64,000 nt of DNA, taken from assembly GCF_000145235.1 (NCBI RefSeq), contig NC_014391.1:6467501-6531500 (forward strand). The letters run 5' to 3'. Shown here in pieces: positions 52,272 to 63,787 of the stretch (position 1 is its first letter; each line of letters opens with the position of its first letter). The translations under genes were made by a program, and so were the position numbers. Source of the stretch: Micromonospora aurantiaca ATCC 27029. GTDB taxonomy: Bacteria > Actinomycetota > Actinomycetes > Mycobacteriales > Micromonosporaceae. The notes beneath the pieces are model-generated. The model was not told the origin of the DNA. It searched no databases and saw nothing but the letters and a program-made list of their open reading frames with translations.

Positions 52272-53186
52272 ATGATCGGCGACGCGATGTCCGATCCCAC
52301 ATTCGCCACCCAGGTCAGCCGGTGGTACGAGCGCAACGCCCGCGACCTGCCCTGGCGCAAGCCCGGCATCGGCGCCTGGGCGATCCTGGTCAGCGAGGTC
52401 ATGCTCCAGCAGACCCCCGTGGTCCGGGTGGTACCGGCCTGGGAGGCGTGGCTGGCCCGCTGGCCCGAGCCGCGCGCGCTCGCCGAGGACACCCCCGCCG
52501 AGGCGATCCGGATGTGGGGACGGCTTGGCTACCCCCGCCGGGCGGTTCGCCTGCGCGAGTGCGCGGCGGCGATCGTGGAGCGCCACGGCGGCGTGGTGCC
52601 CGACCGGCTCGATCAACTGCTGGCGCTACCCGGTGTCGGCACGTACACGGCCCGCGCGGTCGCGGCGTTCGCGTACGGGCAGCGGCACCCGGTGGTGGAC
52701 ACGAACGTCCGGCGCGTGGTGTCCCGGGCGATCGCCGGAGAACCCGACGCCGGCCCCACCACCCGCCCGGCCGACCTGGTCGCCACCGAGGAACTGCTGC
52801 CGATCGAGCCGGCTGACGCCGCGCTGGCCAGCGCCGCCTTCATGGAACTCGGCGCTGTCGTCTGCACCGCCCGCGCGCCGCGCTGCGCGATCTGCCCGGT
52901 CGAGTCGAGCTGTGCCTGGCGGGCTTCTGGACAGGCCGCCCCCACGGGACCGACCCGTCGGCCGCAGCGTTACGCCGGCACCGACCGCCAGGTACGCGGA
53001 CTGCTGCTCGCGGTGCTGCGGGAGTCCACCGGCCCGGTGCCGCACCAGCGGCTGAACCAGGTCTGGCACGACGACGTCCAGCGGGCGCGAGCGCTGGCCG
53101 GCCTGGTCACCGACGGCCTGGTGGAACCGGTGGGCGAGGAGTCCTTCCGCCTGGCCGGAGACGGCCCCGCCGTCCCCCTCCCCTGA
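52272..53186 (+). CDS. mutY: A/G-specific adenine glycosylase
   Basis: 304 residues from ATG 52272 (ATG 52287 is the alternative). MutY signatures: SEVMLQQTPVVRV, HhH GVGTYTARAVAAFA with catalytic Asp in VVDTNVRRVV, and the FeS ligands C-x6-C-x2-C-x5-C in CTARAPRCAICPVESSC. It removes adenine mispaired with 8-oxo-guanine. The C-terminal recognition domain is short (about 85 residues). Upstream of it, def/ACT are divergent. Confidence 0.94.
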   Translation: MIGDAMSDPTFATQVSRWYERNARDLPWRKPGIGAWAILVSEVMLQQTPVVRVVPAWEAWLARWPEPRALAEDTPAEAIRMWGRLGYPRRAVRLRECAAAIVERHGGVVPDRLDQLLALPGVGTYTARAVAAFAYGQRHPVVDTNVRRVVSRAIAGEPDAGPTTRPADLVATEELLPIEPADAALASAAFMELGAVVCTARAPRCAICPVESSCAWRASGQAAPTGPTRRPQRYAGTDRQVRGLLLAVLRESTGPVPHQRLNQVWHDDVQRARALAGLVTDGLVEPVGEESFRLAGDGPAVPLP

Positions 53187-53237
53187 CCGCCCCCGCCCCA
53201 CTCCCACCCCACCCTCGGCTCGCCCTCGGCTCGCCCC

Positions 53238-53298
53238 GTTGATCATGAAGTTAGCGGCGACAAATAGGGCACCAAGTGCGGTCAACTTCATGATCGAC
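53238..53298. repeat. Inverted repeat R5, GTTGATCATGAAGTT with its complement
   Basis: Arms 53238-53252 and 53284-53298 pair at 14 of 15 positions; 31-nt loop. Lies between convergent mutY and clpC. The pattern of arms (GATCATGAAGTT) parallels the panD-side repeat at 63788. The 265 bp gap 53187-53451 holds this and the clpC terminator, and no gene. Confidence 0.75.
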
Positions 53299-53392
53299 CA
53301 GGGCAAAGGCGGGCAGGGCTGGGGCGTGCGGGCGGCGGCGGCGGTAAGGCTGGCGGCCGGCACCCTGGGGAGCGGTGGGTGGACATGGGAAA

Positions 53393-53433
53393 GGCGACGG
53401 CCCCGGTGGCTTTCGCCTACCGGGGCCGTCGCC
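53393..53433 (-). terminator. Strong hairpin downstream of clpC
   Basis: An 18-bp GC-rich stem (GGCGACGGCCCCGGT with ACCGGGGCCGTCGCC, extended by GGC/GCC) around CTTTC. 18 bp after the clpC stop on its strand. Confidence 0.85.
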
Positions 53434-53451
53434 CTGATCTGTGCCCGGACC

Positions 53452-55989
<2,538 letters not shown>

Positions 55990-56273
55990 GCCCTCGTGCT
56001 CCTCACGTGCCGTGCGCCTTGATGGTCAGATCTCGGCGGGGCCGGTGCGCGGACGTCCGGGACGGGCGTCCGTGCCTCCTTACTCTATCGCCGCGGACCG
56101 TCTTCGCTGAGGTCGTGTGCCCCCGCGAATGCCCGTTCCGACGTCGTTTCTGACAACCGTCCACGCTCAGGAGGTGTTCCGGGGCCCCTGCCTGTACGCG
56201 CAGAGCGAAATTCGACCGGCACCCGAACGGCCGGCCGAGTGGACCGGAGGCGGCAACCGATGCGTCCGCCGGG

Positions 56274-56316
56274 TCGTCCACAGCCTGTGGATGAAGTCTC
56301 CACCGCCTGTGGACAA
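56274..56316. promoter_or_regulatory. Cluster of DnaA-box-like sequences between clpC and lsr2
   Basis: TCGTCCACA (56274-56282, plus), TCATCCACA (56294-56286, minus) and TTGTCCACA (56316-56308, minus), three matches to the DnaA box in 43 bp, the last one exact. They lie in the 517 bp gap 55990-56506, 285 bp upstream of clpC. The gap also holds the lsr2 terminator; I see no gene in it. Confidence 0.45.
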
Positions 56317-56445
56317 CCATCCCCGGCGGGGGTTTCTTCCCGTCCGCCGCGAGCGAGGGCGGCACGGTGGGCCGGACCGGACATCCGGCACAGGGGCGAC
56401 GGGAACGGGACGGCTGGGCGCAACCGTGACCCCGGTACGGAAACG

Positions 56446-56482
56446 GCGACGCCGGCCCGGAGTGGCACTCCGGTCCGGCGTC
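56446..56482 (-). terminator. Hairpin terminator downstream of lsr2
   Basis: Arms CGACGCCGG-x-CCGGAGT and ACTCCGG-x-CCGGCGTCG with a 3-nt loop and one mismatch. About 25 bp beyond the lsr2 stop. Confidence 0.75.
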
Positions 56483-56506
56483 GCGTCGCCCGTGACGAGG
56501 GTGGGG

Positions 56507-56857
56507 TCAGTGCCCCGCCTTCGCGTGGTACTCGTCCACGATCTCCTGCGGGATCCGCCCCCGGTCGGAGATGTCCTTGCCGGCCTTCTTGGCCCACTCG
56601 CGGATGGCCCGGTTCTGCTCGCGGTCGGCGGTCGCGCCGCCCCGGCCCCGAGCGGCCCGGCCACCGACGACCACACCCCCGCGACCGACCTTCGTTCCGT
56701 TCGCGATGTACGGCGCGAATACGTCGCGCAATTTCCCGGCGTTGGAAGCGGAGAGGTCGATCTCGTACTGCACGCCGTCGAGCGCGAACTTGACGGTCTC
56801 GTCAGCGTCCCCGCCGTCCAGGTCATCGACCAGCTTGTGAATGATCTGCTTGGCCAC
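56507..56857 (-). CDS. lsr2: Lsr2 nucleoid-associated protein
   Basis: 116 residues from GTG 56857 (MAKQIIHKLVDDLDGGDADETVKFALDGVQYEIDLS is the family opening). AAAGGA lies 9 nt before it; the ATG at 56866 is too close to that site. N-terminal dimerisation domain (1-55) and C-terminal DNA-binding domain with the AT-hook-like RGR (DISDRGRIPQEIVDEYHAKAG). It binds AT-rich DNA and silences foreign genes. Located between clpC and lysS as in mycobacteria. Confidence 0.97.
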   Translation of the reverse strand: MAKQIIHKLVDDLDGGDADETVKFALDGVQYEIDLSASNAGKLRDVFAPYIANGTKVGRGGVVVGGRAARGRGGATADREQNRAIREWAKKAGKDISDRGRIPQEIVDEYHAKAGH

Positions 56858-56905
56858 GTCCCACATTCCTTTCGAGCAGGGTTGTACTCCTGCAATACAC
56901 CGAGC

Positions 56906-56936
56906 ACAATAACCCGTCCGGCGCTTGCTCCGTCAA
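56906..56936 (-). promoter_or_regulatory. Putative lsr2 promoter
   Basis: Minus strand TTGACG (56936-56931), 19 bp spacer, TATTGT (56911-56906), in an AT-richer patch upstream of lsr2. The TSS would lie about 45 nt before the GTG start. Confidence 0.4.
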
Positions 56937-56977
56937 TAGGACGGGGTAACGAGCCGGAGAAGGCTTGCGGGGAGCAC

Positions 56978-58486
56978 CTACTCGGGCCGGACCAACGGGA
57001 ACAGGATCGTTTCCCGAATTCCGAGCCCCGCCAGTGCCATCAGCAGCCGGTCGATTCCCATTCCCATGCCGCCGGACGGCGGCATTCCGTACTCCATGGC
57101 CCGGAGAAAGTCCTCGTCCAGTCGCATCGCCTCGTCGTCGCCGCGCGCCGCGAGCTGCGCCTGGGCCACCAGCCGTTCCCGCTGCACGACCGGGTCGACC
57201 AGCTCCGAGTACGCGGTGCCCAGCTCGAATCCGAGCACGTAGAGGTCCCACTTCTCGGCCAGGCCCGGCTCGCTGCGGTGGGCCCGGGTCAACGGGCTGG
57301 TCTCCTCCGGGTAGTCCATGACGAACGTCGGCGCCCGAAGGGACGGCACGACCAGTTCCTCGAACAACTCCTCGGCCAGCTTGCCCGGTCCCCACTTCGG
57401 GTCGACGGAGAGACCGACCTTGTCCGCGTACTCGACCAGGCGTGCCCTTTCGGTGCGGACGGTGACCTGCTCACCGAGCGCTTCGGAAAGAACACCGAAC
57501 AGCGACACCGACCGCCACTCGCCGCCCAGATCGAACTCACGCCCGTCGGCGTGCGTCACCACCGTCGAGCCGGCGACCGCCACTGCGGCCTGCTGTACGA
57601 GATTTCGGGTCAGCTCGGCCATCGTGTGGTAGTCGCCGTACGCCTGGTACGCCTCCAGCATCGCGAACTCGGGCGAGTGCGAAGAGTCGATGCCCTCATT
57701 ACGGAAGTTGCGGTTGATCTCGAAGACGCGGTCCACGCCACCGACCACCGCACGCTTGAGAAACAGTTCCGGCGCGATTCGCAGATACAGATCCGTGTCG
57801 AGCGCATTGCTGTGGGTCACGAATGGGCGGGCCGCCGCGCCGCCGTGCAGCAGTTGCAGCATCGGCGTCTCGACCTCGATGAAGTCCTGCCCGTGCAGGG
57901 TGTCGCGCAGACTGCGGACGGCGGTGGCCCGGGTGCGGACCATCTGCCGGGCCTGCGGGCGGACCACCAGGTCCACGTAGCGCTGGCGGACCCGGGACTC
58001 CTCGCTGAGCGGCTTGTGCGCCACCGGCAGCGGGCGCAGCGCCTTGGCGGTCACCGCCCACTCCTCGGCGAGAACGGACAGCTCGCCGCGCCGGCTGGTG
58101 ATCACCTCGCCGGTCACGCCCACGTGGTCGCCGAGGTCGACCAGACGCTTCCAGTCCCCCAGCCGCTCGGCGCCGACCCGGTCCAGCGAGAGCATCGCCT
58201 GGACCTCGGTGCCGTCACCGTCCCGCAGCGTCGCGAAGCAGAGCTTGCCGGTGTTGCGAATGAAGATCACCCGGCCGGTGACCGAGACCCGGTCGCCGGT
58301 GGCGGTGTCGGTGGGCAGGTCGCCGTAGCGCTCCCGCAGCTGCGCGAGCGTGGTGGTCCGCGGGAAACCCACCGGGTACGGCTCGACGCCCTCGGCGAGC
58401 ATCCGGTCCCGCTTCTCCCGGCGGACCTTCATCTGCTCGGGAAGGTCGTCGGCGGGGTCTGTTGGCAGGGCGTTCTGCTCGGTCAC
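56978..58486 (-). CDS. lysS: Lysyl-tRNA synthetase
   Basis: 502 residues from GTG 58486. OB-fold anticodon domain (VSVTGRVIFIRNTGKLCFATLRDGDG), then class II motif 1 (FIEVETPMLQLLHGGAAARPF), motif 2 (RVFEINRNFRNEGIDSSHSPEF) and motif 3 (GGMGMGIDRLLMAL). It charges tRNA-Lys. No N-terminal fusion to the MprF-like domain, so it is the housekeeping form. Upstream of lsr2 on the same strand, 120 bp. Confidence 0.97.
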   Translation of the reverse strand: MTEQNALPTDPADDLPEQMKVRREKRDRMLAEGVEPYPVGFPRTTTLAQLRERYGDLPTDTATGDRVSVTGRVIFIRNTGKLCFATLRDGDGTEVQAMLSLDRVGAERLGDWKRLVDLGDHVGVTGEVITSRRGELSVLAEEWAVTAKALRPLPVAHKPLSEESRVRQRYVDLVVRPQARQMVRTRATAVRSLRDTLHGQDFIEVETPMLQLLHGGAAARPFVTHSNALDTDLYLRIAPELFLKRAVVGGVDRVFEINRNFRNEGIDSSHSPEFAMLEAYQAYGDYHTMAELTRNLVQQAAVAVAGSTVVTHADGREFDLGGEWRSVSLFGVLSEALGEQVTVRTERARLVEYADKVGLSVDPKWGPGKLAEELFEELVVPSLRAPTFVMDYPEETSPLTRAHRSEPGLAEKWDLYVLGFELGTAYSELVDPVVQRERLVAQAQLAARGDDEAMRLDEDFLRAMEYGMPPSGGMGMGIDRLLMALAGLGIRETILFPLVRPE

Positions 58487-58579
58487 GGCACGCTTCCTCA
58501 GGCCTTGGGGACATCGGCGGGGTCAGCACATGAGCGTACTCAAGCGCCGTGGCGGCCGTTACGGGATAACCTGCCCGCC

Positions 58580-59326
58580 ATGACCGACCCCACTGCGGCG
58601 CTCTCGTTCGGTGCGGCCGCGGCCGAGTACGACCGTTTCCGTCCCCGTTATCCGGAGGCGGCGCTGCGCTGGGCGCTGGACGGACTGCTCGACGCGCAGG
58701 TCGTGGACCTCGGCGCCGGCACCGGCATCCTCACCCGGGGACTGCTGGCGCTGACCGGGCCGGTGGCGCACGTCGTACCCGTGGAACCGGATCCGGGGAT
58801 GCGGGCGCAACTGGCCGCCGCGACGCCGGGTGCGACGGCGCTGGCCGGCAGCGCCGAGGCGGTGCCGCTGCCGGACGGGTCGGCGGACGCGGTGCTGGCC
58901 GGGCAGGCCTACCACTGGTTCGACAGGGAGCGGGCGCACGCCGAGGTGGCCCGCGTGCTGCGCCCGGGCGGCACGTTCGCGCCGGTCTGGAACATCCGGG
59001 ACGAGCGGGTCGGCTGGGTGGCGGAGCTGACCCGGATCGCCCACCTCGGCGACAACGCGGGCGACGTGACCCAGCGGTACGCGGACTTCGGCGCCGCCTT
59101 CACCGCTGTCGAGGTGGGCGAGTTCCCGCACGCCACCACGCTCACGCCGGACGAGGTGGTGGGCATGCTGCACACCCGCTCGTTCTGGCTGACCGCCGAC
59201 ACGGACGAGCGGCGGCGGGTCGACGCGGAGCTGGCGGAGCTGTTCGCCGGCCACCCCGACCTGGCCGGCCGGGACGCCGTGGAGCTGCCGTACCGCACGA
59301 TGGTGCTCCGGGCACGCCGGCGTTAA
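58580..59326 (+). CDS. SAM-dependent methyltransferase
   Basis: 248 residues from ATG 58580. Class I motifs VVDLGAGTGILTRGLLAL and VEPDPGMRAQL, then AGSAEAVPLPDGSADAVLAGQAYHWFDRERAHAEVARVLRPGGTFAPVWN, a pattern common in small-molecule methyltransferases of the UbiE type. Substrate unknown. Its TAA stop is provided by an R1 repeat. Divergent from lysS and convergent with coaX. Confidence 0.88.
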   Translation: MTDPTAALSFGAAAAEYDRFRPRYPEAALRWALDGLLDAQVVDLGAGTGILTRGLLALTGPVAHVVPVEPDPGMRAQLAAATPGATALAGSAEAVPLPDGSADAVLAGQAYHWFDRERAHAEVARVLRPGGTFAPVWNIRDERVGWVAELTRIAHLGDNAGDVTQRYADFGAAFTAVEVGEFPHATTLTPDEVVGMLHTRSFWLTADTDERRRVDAELAELFAGHPDLAGRDAVELPYRTMVLRARRR

Positions 59327-59375
59327 GAAGGGGCCCCTCCTCTACCGGAGGCGTTAACAGGGGGCCCTTCCTTGC
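59321..59375 (+). repeat. Dispersed repeat R1, second copy
   Basis: GTTAAGAAGGGGCCC...CGGAGGCGTTAACAGGGGGCCCTTCCTT pattern, matching 23711-23762 in order and spacing. It begins at the methyltransferase stop codon TAA (59324-59326) and ends 4 bp before the coaX stop. It could act as a terminator for both genes. Confidence 0.85.
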
Positions 59376-59378
59376 ACC

Positions 59379-60137
59379 TCAGACGTTGCGGTCGTAGACC
59401 ATCCGCAGGCCGATCAGCGTGATCATCGGCTCGTGGTGGGTGATGGTGTGGCACTCGCCGAGCACCAGCGAGGCCAGGCCGCCGGTGGCGATGACCGCCT
59501 TCACGCCGCCCAGTTCCTCGGACATCCGCTCGACGATCCGGTCCACCTGGCCGGCGAAGCCGAAGTAGAGCCCGGCCTGGAGGCACTCGACGGTGTTCTT
59601 GCCGATCACCGAGCGCGGGCGGGTCGCCTCCACCTTGCGCAGCTGGGCCGCGCGGGCGGCCAGCGCGTCGAAGGAGATCTCGATGCCGGGCGCGAACGCC
59701 CCGCCGAGGAACTCCCCACGGCTGCTGACCAGGTCGAAGTTGGTGGTGGTGCCGAAGTCGACGACGATCGACGGCCCGCCGTAGAGCGTGTACGCGGCCA
59801 GCGTGTTCACCACCCGGTCCGCGCCCACCTCCTTCGGGTTGTCGATGGCGAGCTGCACGCCCGTCCGGACACCCGGCTCGACGATCACGCTGGGCAGGTC
59901 GGCGTAGTACCTGTCGAGCATGGTGCGCAGCGAGCGCAGCGCGGCCGGCACGGTCGAGCAGGCGGCCACGCCGGTGATCTCCACGGCGTCCCCGGCGAGC
60001 AGTCCGCGGAACATCAGACCCAGCTCGTCCGCTGTGGAACGGGCGTCGGTCTTGATCCGCCACGAATGCACCAGCTTGTCGCCGTCGAAGGTCGCCAGCA
60101 CGGTGTTCGTGTTTCCGATGTCGATGCAGAGCAGCAC
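59379..60137 (-). CDS. coaX: Type III pantothenate kinase
   Basis: 252 residues. ASKHA motifs: DIGNTNTVLATF (phosphate 1), ADELGLMFRGLL, and VDFGTTTNFDLVSSRGEFLGGAFAPGIE (phosphate 2). It makes 4'-phosphopantothenate with ATP and potassium or ammonium, the first step of CoA synthesis from pantothenate. In the same direction as nadC and nadB, 9 bp away, so probably in one operon with them. panD, which supplies beta-alanine, lies on the same strand at the window's end. Confidence 0.95.
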   Translation of the reverse strand: MLLCIDIGNTNTVLATFDGDKLVHSWRIKTDARSTADELGLMFRGLLAGDAVEITGVAACSTVPAALRSLRTMLDRYYADLPSVIVEPGVRTGVQLAIDNPKEVGADRVVNTLAAYTLYGGPSIVVDFGTTTNFDLVSSRGEFLGGAFAPGIEISFDALAARAAQLRKVEATRPRSVIGKNTVECLQAGLYFGFAGQVDRIVERMSEELGGVKAVIATGGLASLVLGECHTITHHEPMITLIGLRMVYDRNV

Positions 60138-60146
60138 AGCGGCAGC

Positions 60147-61043
60147 CTAGACGTCACGCAGGTCGAGGGCGATGTCCAGGATCGGCGACGAGTGGGTGAG
60201 CGCGCCGACCGAGAGGAAGTCGACGCCCGTCGCGCCGTACTCGGCGGCCATCGGCAGCGTCAGCCCTCCGGTGGCCTCCAGCTCCGCCCGGTCGCCCACC
60301 GACGCCACCACCTCGCGCAGCTGCGCCGGGGTCATGTTGTCCAGCAGCAGGAACCGCGCCCCCGCCTCGACCGCCTCCACCGCCTCGGCCGGCGTGTCCA
60401 CCTCCACCTGCACCGCGACGTCGGGGAACGCCTCCCGGACCCGGCGGAACGCGGCAGCGATCCCGCCCGCCGCGACCTTGTGGTTGTCCTTGATCATGGC
60501 GACGTCGTACAGGCCCATCCGCTTGTTGGTGCCGCCACCGGCCCGGACCGCGTACTTCTCCAGTGCCCGCAGGCCCGGCGTGGTCTTGCGGGTGTCCAGC
60601 ACCATCGCCTTCGTGCCGGCCAGCGCGTCGGCCCAGGCCCGGGTGTGCGTCGCCACCCCGGACATGCGGGACAGCAGGTTCAGCGCCGTCCGCTCGGCGG
60701 TCAGCAGAAGCCGGGTCGGCCCGGTCACGGTGGCCAGCACGTCGCCGCGCGCCACCCGCTGCCCGTCGTGAGCCACGAGCGAGACCTCGACCGTACGCCC
60801 CGCGCCGGTCACCTCGCCGACCAGCTCGAACACGGCGGCGGCGACGGGCAGCCCGGCCACCACGCCGTCGGCGCGCGCCACCAGATCGGCCGTGTCGTGC
60901 TGGTCGTCAGGGATGGTGGCCACGCTCGTCACGTCGAGGAAGTCGGGCCCCAGATCCTCGTGCAGCGTGTCGACGATGACGTGCCGGACCCGCTCCGGGT
61001 CCAGGCCGCCGTCCCGCAGCGCCCGCTCCGTCGACTCCCTCAT
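60147..61043 (-). CDS. nadC: Nicotinate-nucleotide pyrophosphorylase (quinolinate phosphoribosyltransferase)
   Basis: 298 residues. QPRTase fold: EDLGPDFLDVTS opening, then DTRKTTPGLRALEKYAVRAGGGTNKRMGLYDVAMIKDNH with the conserved phosphate and quinolinate contacts, and LLLDNMTPAQLREVV near the end. It turns quinolinate and PRPP into nicotinate mononucleotide. Coupled to nadB by a 4-nt overlap (ATGA). Quinolinate synthase (nadA) is not in the window. Confidence 0.96.
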   Translation of the reverse strand: MRESTERALRDGGLDPERVRHVIVDTLHEDLGPDFLDVTSVATIPDDQHDTADLVARADGVVAGLPVAAAVFELVGEVTGAGRTVEVSLVAHDGQRVARGDVLATVTGPTRLLLTAERTALNLLSRMSGVATHTRAWADALAGTKAMVLDTRKTTPGLRALEKYAVRAGGGTNKRMGLYDVAMIKDNHKVAAGGIAAAFRRVREAFPDVAVQVEVDTPAEAVEAVEAGARFLLLDNMTPAQLREVVASVGDRAELEATGGLTLPMAAEYGATGVDFLSVGALTHSSPILDIALDLRDV

Positions 61044-62731
61044 GACTGGTTCTCCTCCCAGCGCTCGGCCACCCGGCCGTCCGTACCCACCTCGGCCACC
61101 AGGTGGCCCAGCCACCGCTCGTCGGCCGTCGGGAAGTCCTCCCGCCAGTGGCAGCCCCGCGTCTCCTGGCGCGCGTACGCGGCGGCGACCAGCGTCGACG
61201 CCACAGTCAGCAGGTTCGTCGCCTCCCAGTCGGCGGTACGCGGCACGCCCCGGCCCGCGCCCAGCCCGGTGAGCGTGGCGGCGGTGGCCTCCAGCGTCTG
61301 CGCCGACCGGAGCACTCCCGCGCCCCGCGTCATCGCCCGTTGCAGCTCCGCCGTGCCCGTAGCTGGCACCAGCGCGCCCGGACCGCCCACCCAGGCGCCG
61401 GTCTCCGCCGGGCGGGCCTGCTCGGGCAGCCCGGCGGCGATGTCCTCGGCGATCCGGCGGGAGAAGACCAGCCCCTCCAGCAGCGAGTTGCTGGCGAGCC
61501 GGTTGGCGCCGTGCACGCCGGTGCAGGCGACCTCGCCGCACGCGTACAGGCCGGGGATGGAGGTGCGCCCCCGCAGGTCGGTCCGGACGCCGCCGGAGGC
61601 GTAGTGCGCGGCCGGCGCAACCGGGATCAGGTCGGTCGCCGGGTCCACGCCGATGGCCAGGCAGGACGCCACGATGGTGGGGAACCGCCGGGCGAGGAAG
61701 TCGCCGCCCAGGTGCCGGGCGTCCAGGAAGACGTGGTCCGCGCCGGACGCGAGCAGCACCCGGTGGATGCCCTTGGCGACCACGTCCCGGGGCGCCAGCT
61801 CGGCCAGTTCGTGCTGACCGACCATGAACCGCTTGCCGTCGCCGTCGACCAGGTGCGCGCCCTCGCCGCGCAGCGCCTCGGAGACCAGCGGCTGCTGGGC
61901 CAGCCCCGCGCCCGGCCCACCGGCCGGCACGATGAGCGCGGTCGGGTGGAACTGCACGAACTCCACGTCGGTGACTGCGGCGCCCGCGCGCAACGCCAGC
62001 GCCACCCCGTCGCCGGTGGAGACCGCCGGGTTCGTGGTGGCGGCAAAGATCTGCCCCATCCCGCCGGTGGCCAGCACCACCGCGCGGCCGAGGATCGCGC
62101 CGACGCCGTCCTCGCTGCCCTCGCCGAGCACGTGCAGCGTGATCCCGCAGGCCGGGCCGAGCCCGTCCGGCCCGTCGCCGGGAGCGCGCAGCAGGTCCAG
62201 CACCAGCGCGTGCTCGACCAGCCGGATCCACGGATCGCGGCGGACCGCGTCGTGCAGCGCCCGCTGCACCTCCGCACCGGTGGCGTCGCCGCCCGCGTGC
62301 ACGATCCGGTCGGCCCGGTGGCCGCCCTCCCGGGTCAGCATCAGCGAGCCGTCCGGGTTGCGGTCGAACTCCGCCCCGATCCGCATCAGCTCACGCAGCC
62401 GGGTCGGCCCCTCGGCCACCAGTGCGCGGACCGCCGCCGGGTCGCAGAGGCCGACGCCGGCGACCTCCGTGTCGTACGCGTGCGCGTCCGGCGTGTCCGC
62501 CGGGTCCAGCACGGCGGCGATCCCGCCCTGCGCCCAGCGGGTCGAGCCCTCGTCCATGTCGACCTTGGTGACCACCGTGACGTGCAGGCCGGCCTCGCGC
62601 AGGTGCAGCGCGGCGGTCAACCCGGCCACGCCGGAGCCGACCACGATCACGTCTGTCGTCTCCACCCAGCCGGGGGCGGGCGCGGCGAGCAGCCGGGGCA
62701 GCGCCGGCAGGTCGACGGTCGGTAGGTCCAT
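61040..62731 (-). CDS. nadB: L-aspartate oxidase
   Basis: 563 residues from ATG 62731. FAD motif VVGSGVAGLTAALHLREAG, STRWAQGGIAAVL, HAGGDATGAEVQRAL, FVQFHPTAL and GVHGANRLASNSLLEGLVFSRRI place it in the succinate dehydrogenase/aspartate oxidase flavoprotein family. It makes iminoaspartate for NAD synthesis. It ends in an ATGA overlap with nadC. Starts upstream of 62731 are possible but lie outside the conserved N-terminus. Confidence 0.95.
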   Translation of the reverse strand: MDLPTVDLPALPRLLAAPAPGWVETTDVIVVGSGVAGLTAALHLREAGLHVTVVTKVDMDEGSTRWAQGGIAAVLDPADTPDAHAYDTEVAGVGLCDPAAVRALVAEGPTRLRELMRIGAEFDRNPDGSLMLTREGGHRADRIVHAGGDATGAEVQRALHDAVRRDPWIRLVEHALVLDLLRAPGDGPDGLGPACGITLHVLGEGSEDGVGAILGRAVVLATGGMGQIFAATTNPAVSTGDGVALALRAGAAVTDVEFVQFHPTALIVPAGGPGAGLAQQPLVSEALRGEGAHLVDGDGKRFMVGQHELAELAPRDVVAKGIHRVLLASGADHVFLDARHLGGDFLARRFPTIVASCLAIGVDPATDLIPVAPAAHYASGGVRTDLRGRTSIPGLYACGEVACTGVHGANRLASNSLLEGLVFSRRIAEDIAAGLPEQARPAETGAWVGGPGALVPATGTAELQRAMTRGAGVLRSAQTLEATAATLTGLGAGRGVPRTADWEATNLLTVASTLVAAAYARQETRGCHWREDFPTADERWLGHLVAEVGTDGRVAERWEENQS

Positions 62732-62792
62732 GAGCACAGTCAACCCGAAGCGAACTCGGCTCGGGCGCGGGGGGCGTGACGAGTGCGGTCCG

Positions 62793-63686
62793 CTACCTCG
62801 TCCGGCGCGGGAGGCCGGCCGGTCCGGCACCCTTGAGCGAGGTGGTGACCGTACGGTCGCTGAGCCACAGGTAGCAGCGGACGCCCCGGTCGCCGACCGC
62901 CCAGCGACCGGCAGCGGGCGGACGGACCACCACGTCGCTGCGGTAGCGCAGGAGCCCGTCGGCCGGCACCCCGGCGTACCGGGCGATCACGCCGAAGCAG
63001 CCGTCGTAGAGCGGCACCCAGTCCTCCGGCTTCTTCGGATACGGGCGGTCCGGCGCGGCCCACACGCCGACGAACTCGGCGTCGTGCGCGGCAGCACAGT
63101 CGACCGGGTTGAGCCGCTCCACGCGGTTCGTGTCCCGCACCGAGCGCTGGCAGCCCAGCCGCAGCGGGGAGGGCGTCTTGAGCGCGTCGCGCAGGCTGCC
63201 CGTCCGGGTGACCACGGTGGCCGCCGCCTCGACGGTGGTCAGCTCGGTCAGGTCGCACCGGTACCAGCGGGAGCCCGCCGTCCAGCCGGTGCCCGTCGGC
63301 ACCGCCACTGCCAGCCGGAGCCGCCCGGCGCGCCAGTCGTCACCCACGTACCCGGCGGCCCGCTTGTCGCAGTCGGCGAACGCGGTACGCAGCTCGGGCG
63401 AGGCGAGCGGCGGCGGGGTGGGCCGGTCGGTGGTGAACGCCCCGACGTGCACCGTCTCCACCCGGTGCGGCAGCTCGCAGCCGACCGGCGCGTACGCGGC
63501 CAGGCCGACGCTCGCTGTGAAGTCGGCGACCTGGCAGACCCCGGCCGCCGGGGTGAACGGCCCGGGTGCGGCCATCGCGGCCCAGTCGTCGGTGAGGTCG
63601 CCGTCCATCCCGCCGGCGCCGGCGCAGCCGGTCAGGGCGGCGCTCGCGACCATCGCGGCGACCAGGAAGCTCATCGCACGGCGCAT
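62793..63686 (-). CDS. Septum-formation-domain lipoprotein
   Basis: 297 residues. Lipobox ALTGCAGAG at about residues 17-25. Two Septum_form-type units with conserved Cys: VCQVADFTASVGLAAYAPVGCELPHRVETVHVGAF and GCQRSVRDTNRVERLNPVDCAAAHDAEFVGVWA, each with the characteristic Cys and HxxE features. A role in cell division is only suggested by the domain name; many paralogues exist in actinobacteria. 61 bp upstream of nadB on the same strand. Confidence 0.85.
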   Translation of the reverse strand: MRRAMSFLVAAMVASAALTGCAGAGGMDGDLTDDWAAMAAPGPFTPAAGVCQVADFTASVGLAAYAPVGCELPHRVETVHVGAFTTDRPTPPPLASPELRTAFADCDKRAAGYVGDDWRAGRLRLAVAVPTGTGWTAGSRWYRCDLTELTTVEAAATVVTRTGSLRDALKTPSPLRLGCQRSVRDTNRVERLNPVDCAAAHDAEFVGVWAAPDRPYPKKPEDWVPLYDGCFGVIARYAGVPADGLLRYRSDVVVRPPAAGRWAVGDRGVRCYLWLSDRTVTTSLKGAGPAGLPRRTR

Positions 63687-63787
63687 CGCGGCCTCCCCCA
63701 GCCGACGACCGTCGATCCCCGACGGTCCGCCCAGGGTAGCCGAAAATGACCTTCCGGTGACAGACCGCGTTTCCCGCCCGTCCGCCC

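Noticed and set aside
56117..58579. Very long open frame on the plus strand across clpC-lsr2-lysS
   Set aside because: It runs antisense to lsr2 and lysS; only its last 248 codons (58580-59326) have a start, motifs and homology of a real gene.
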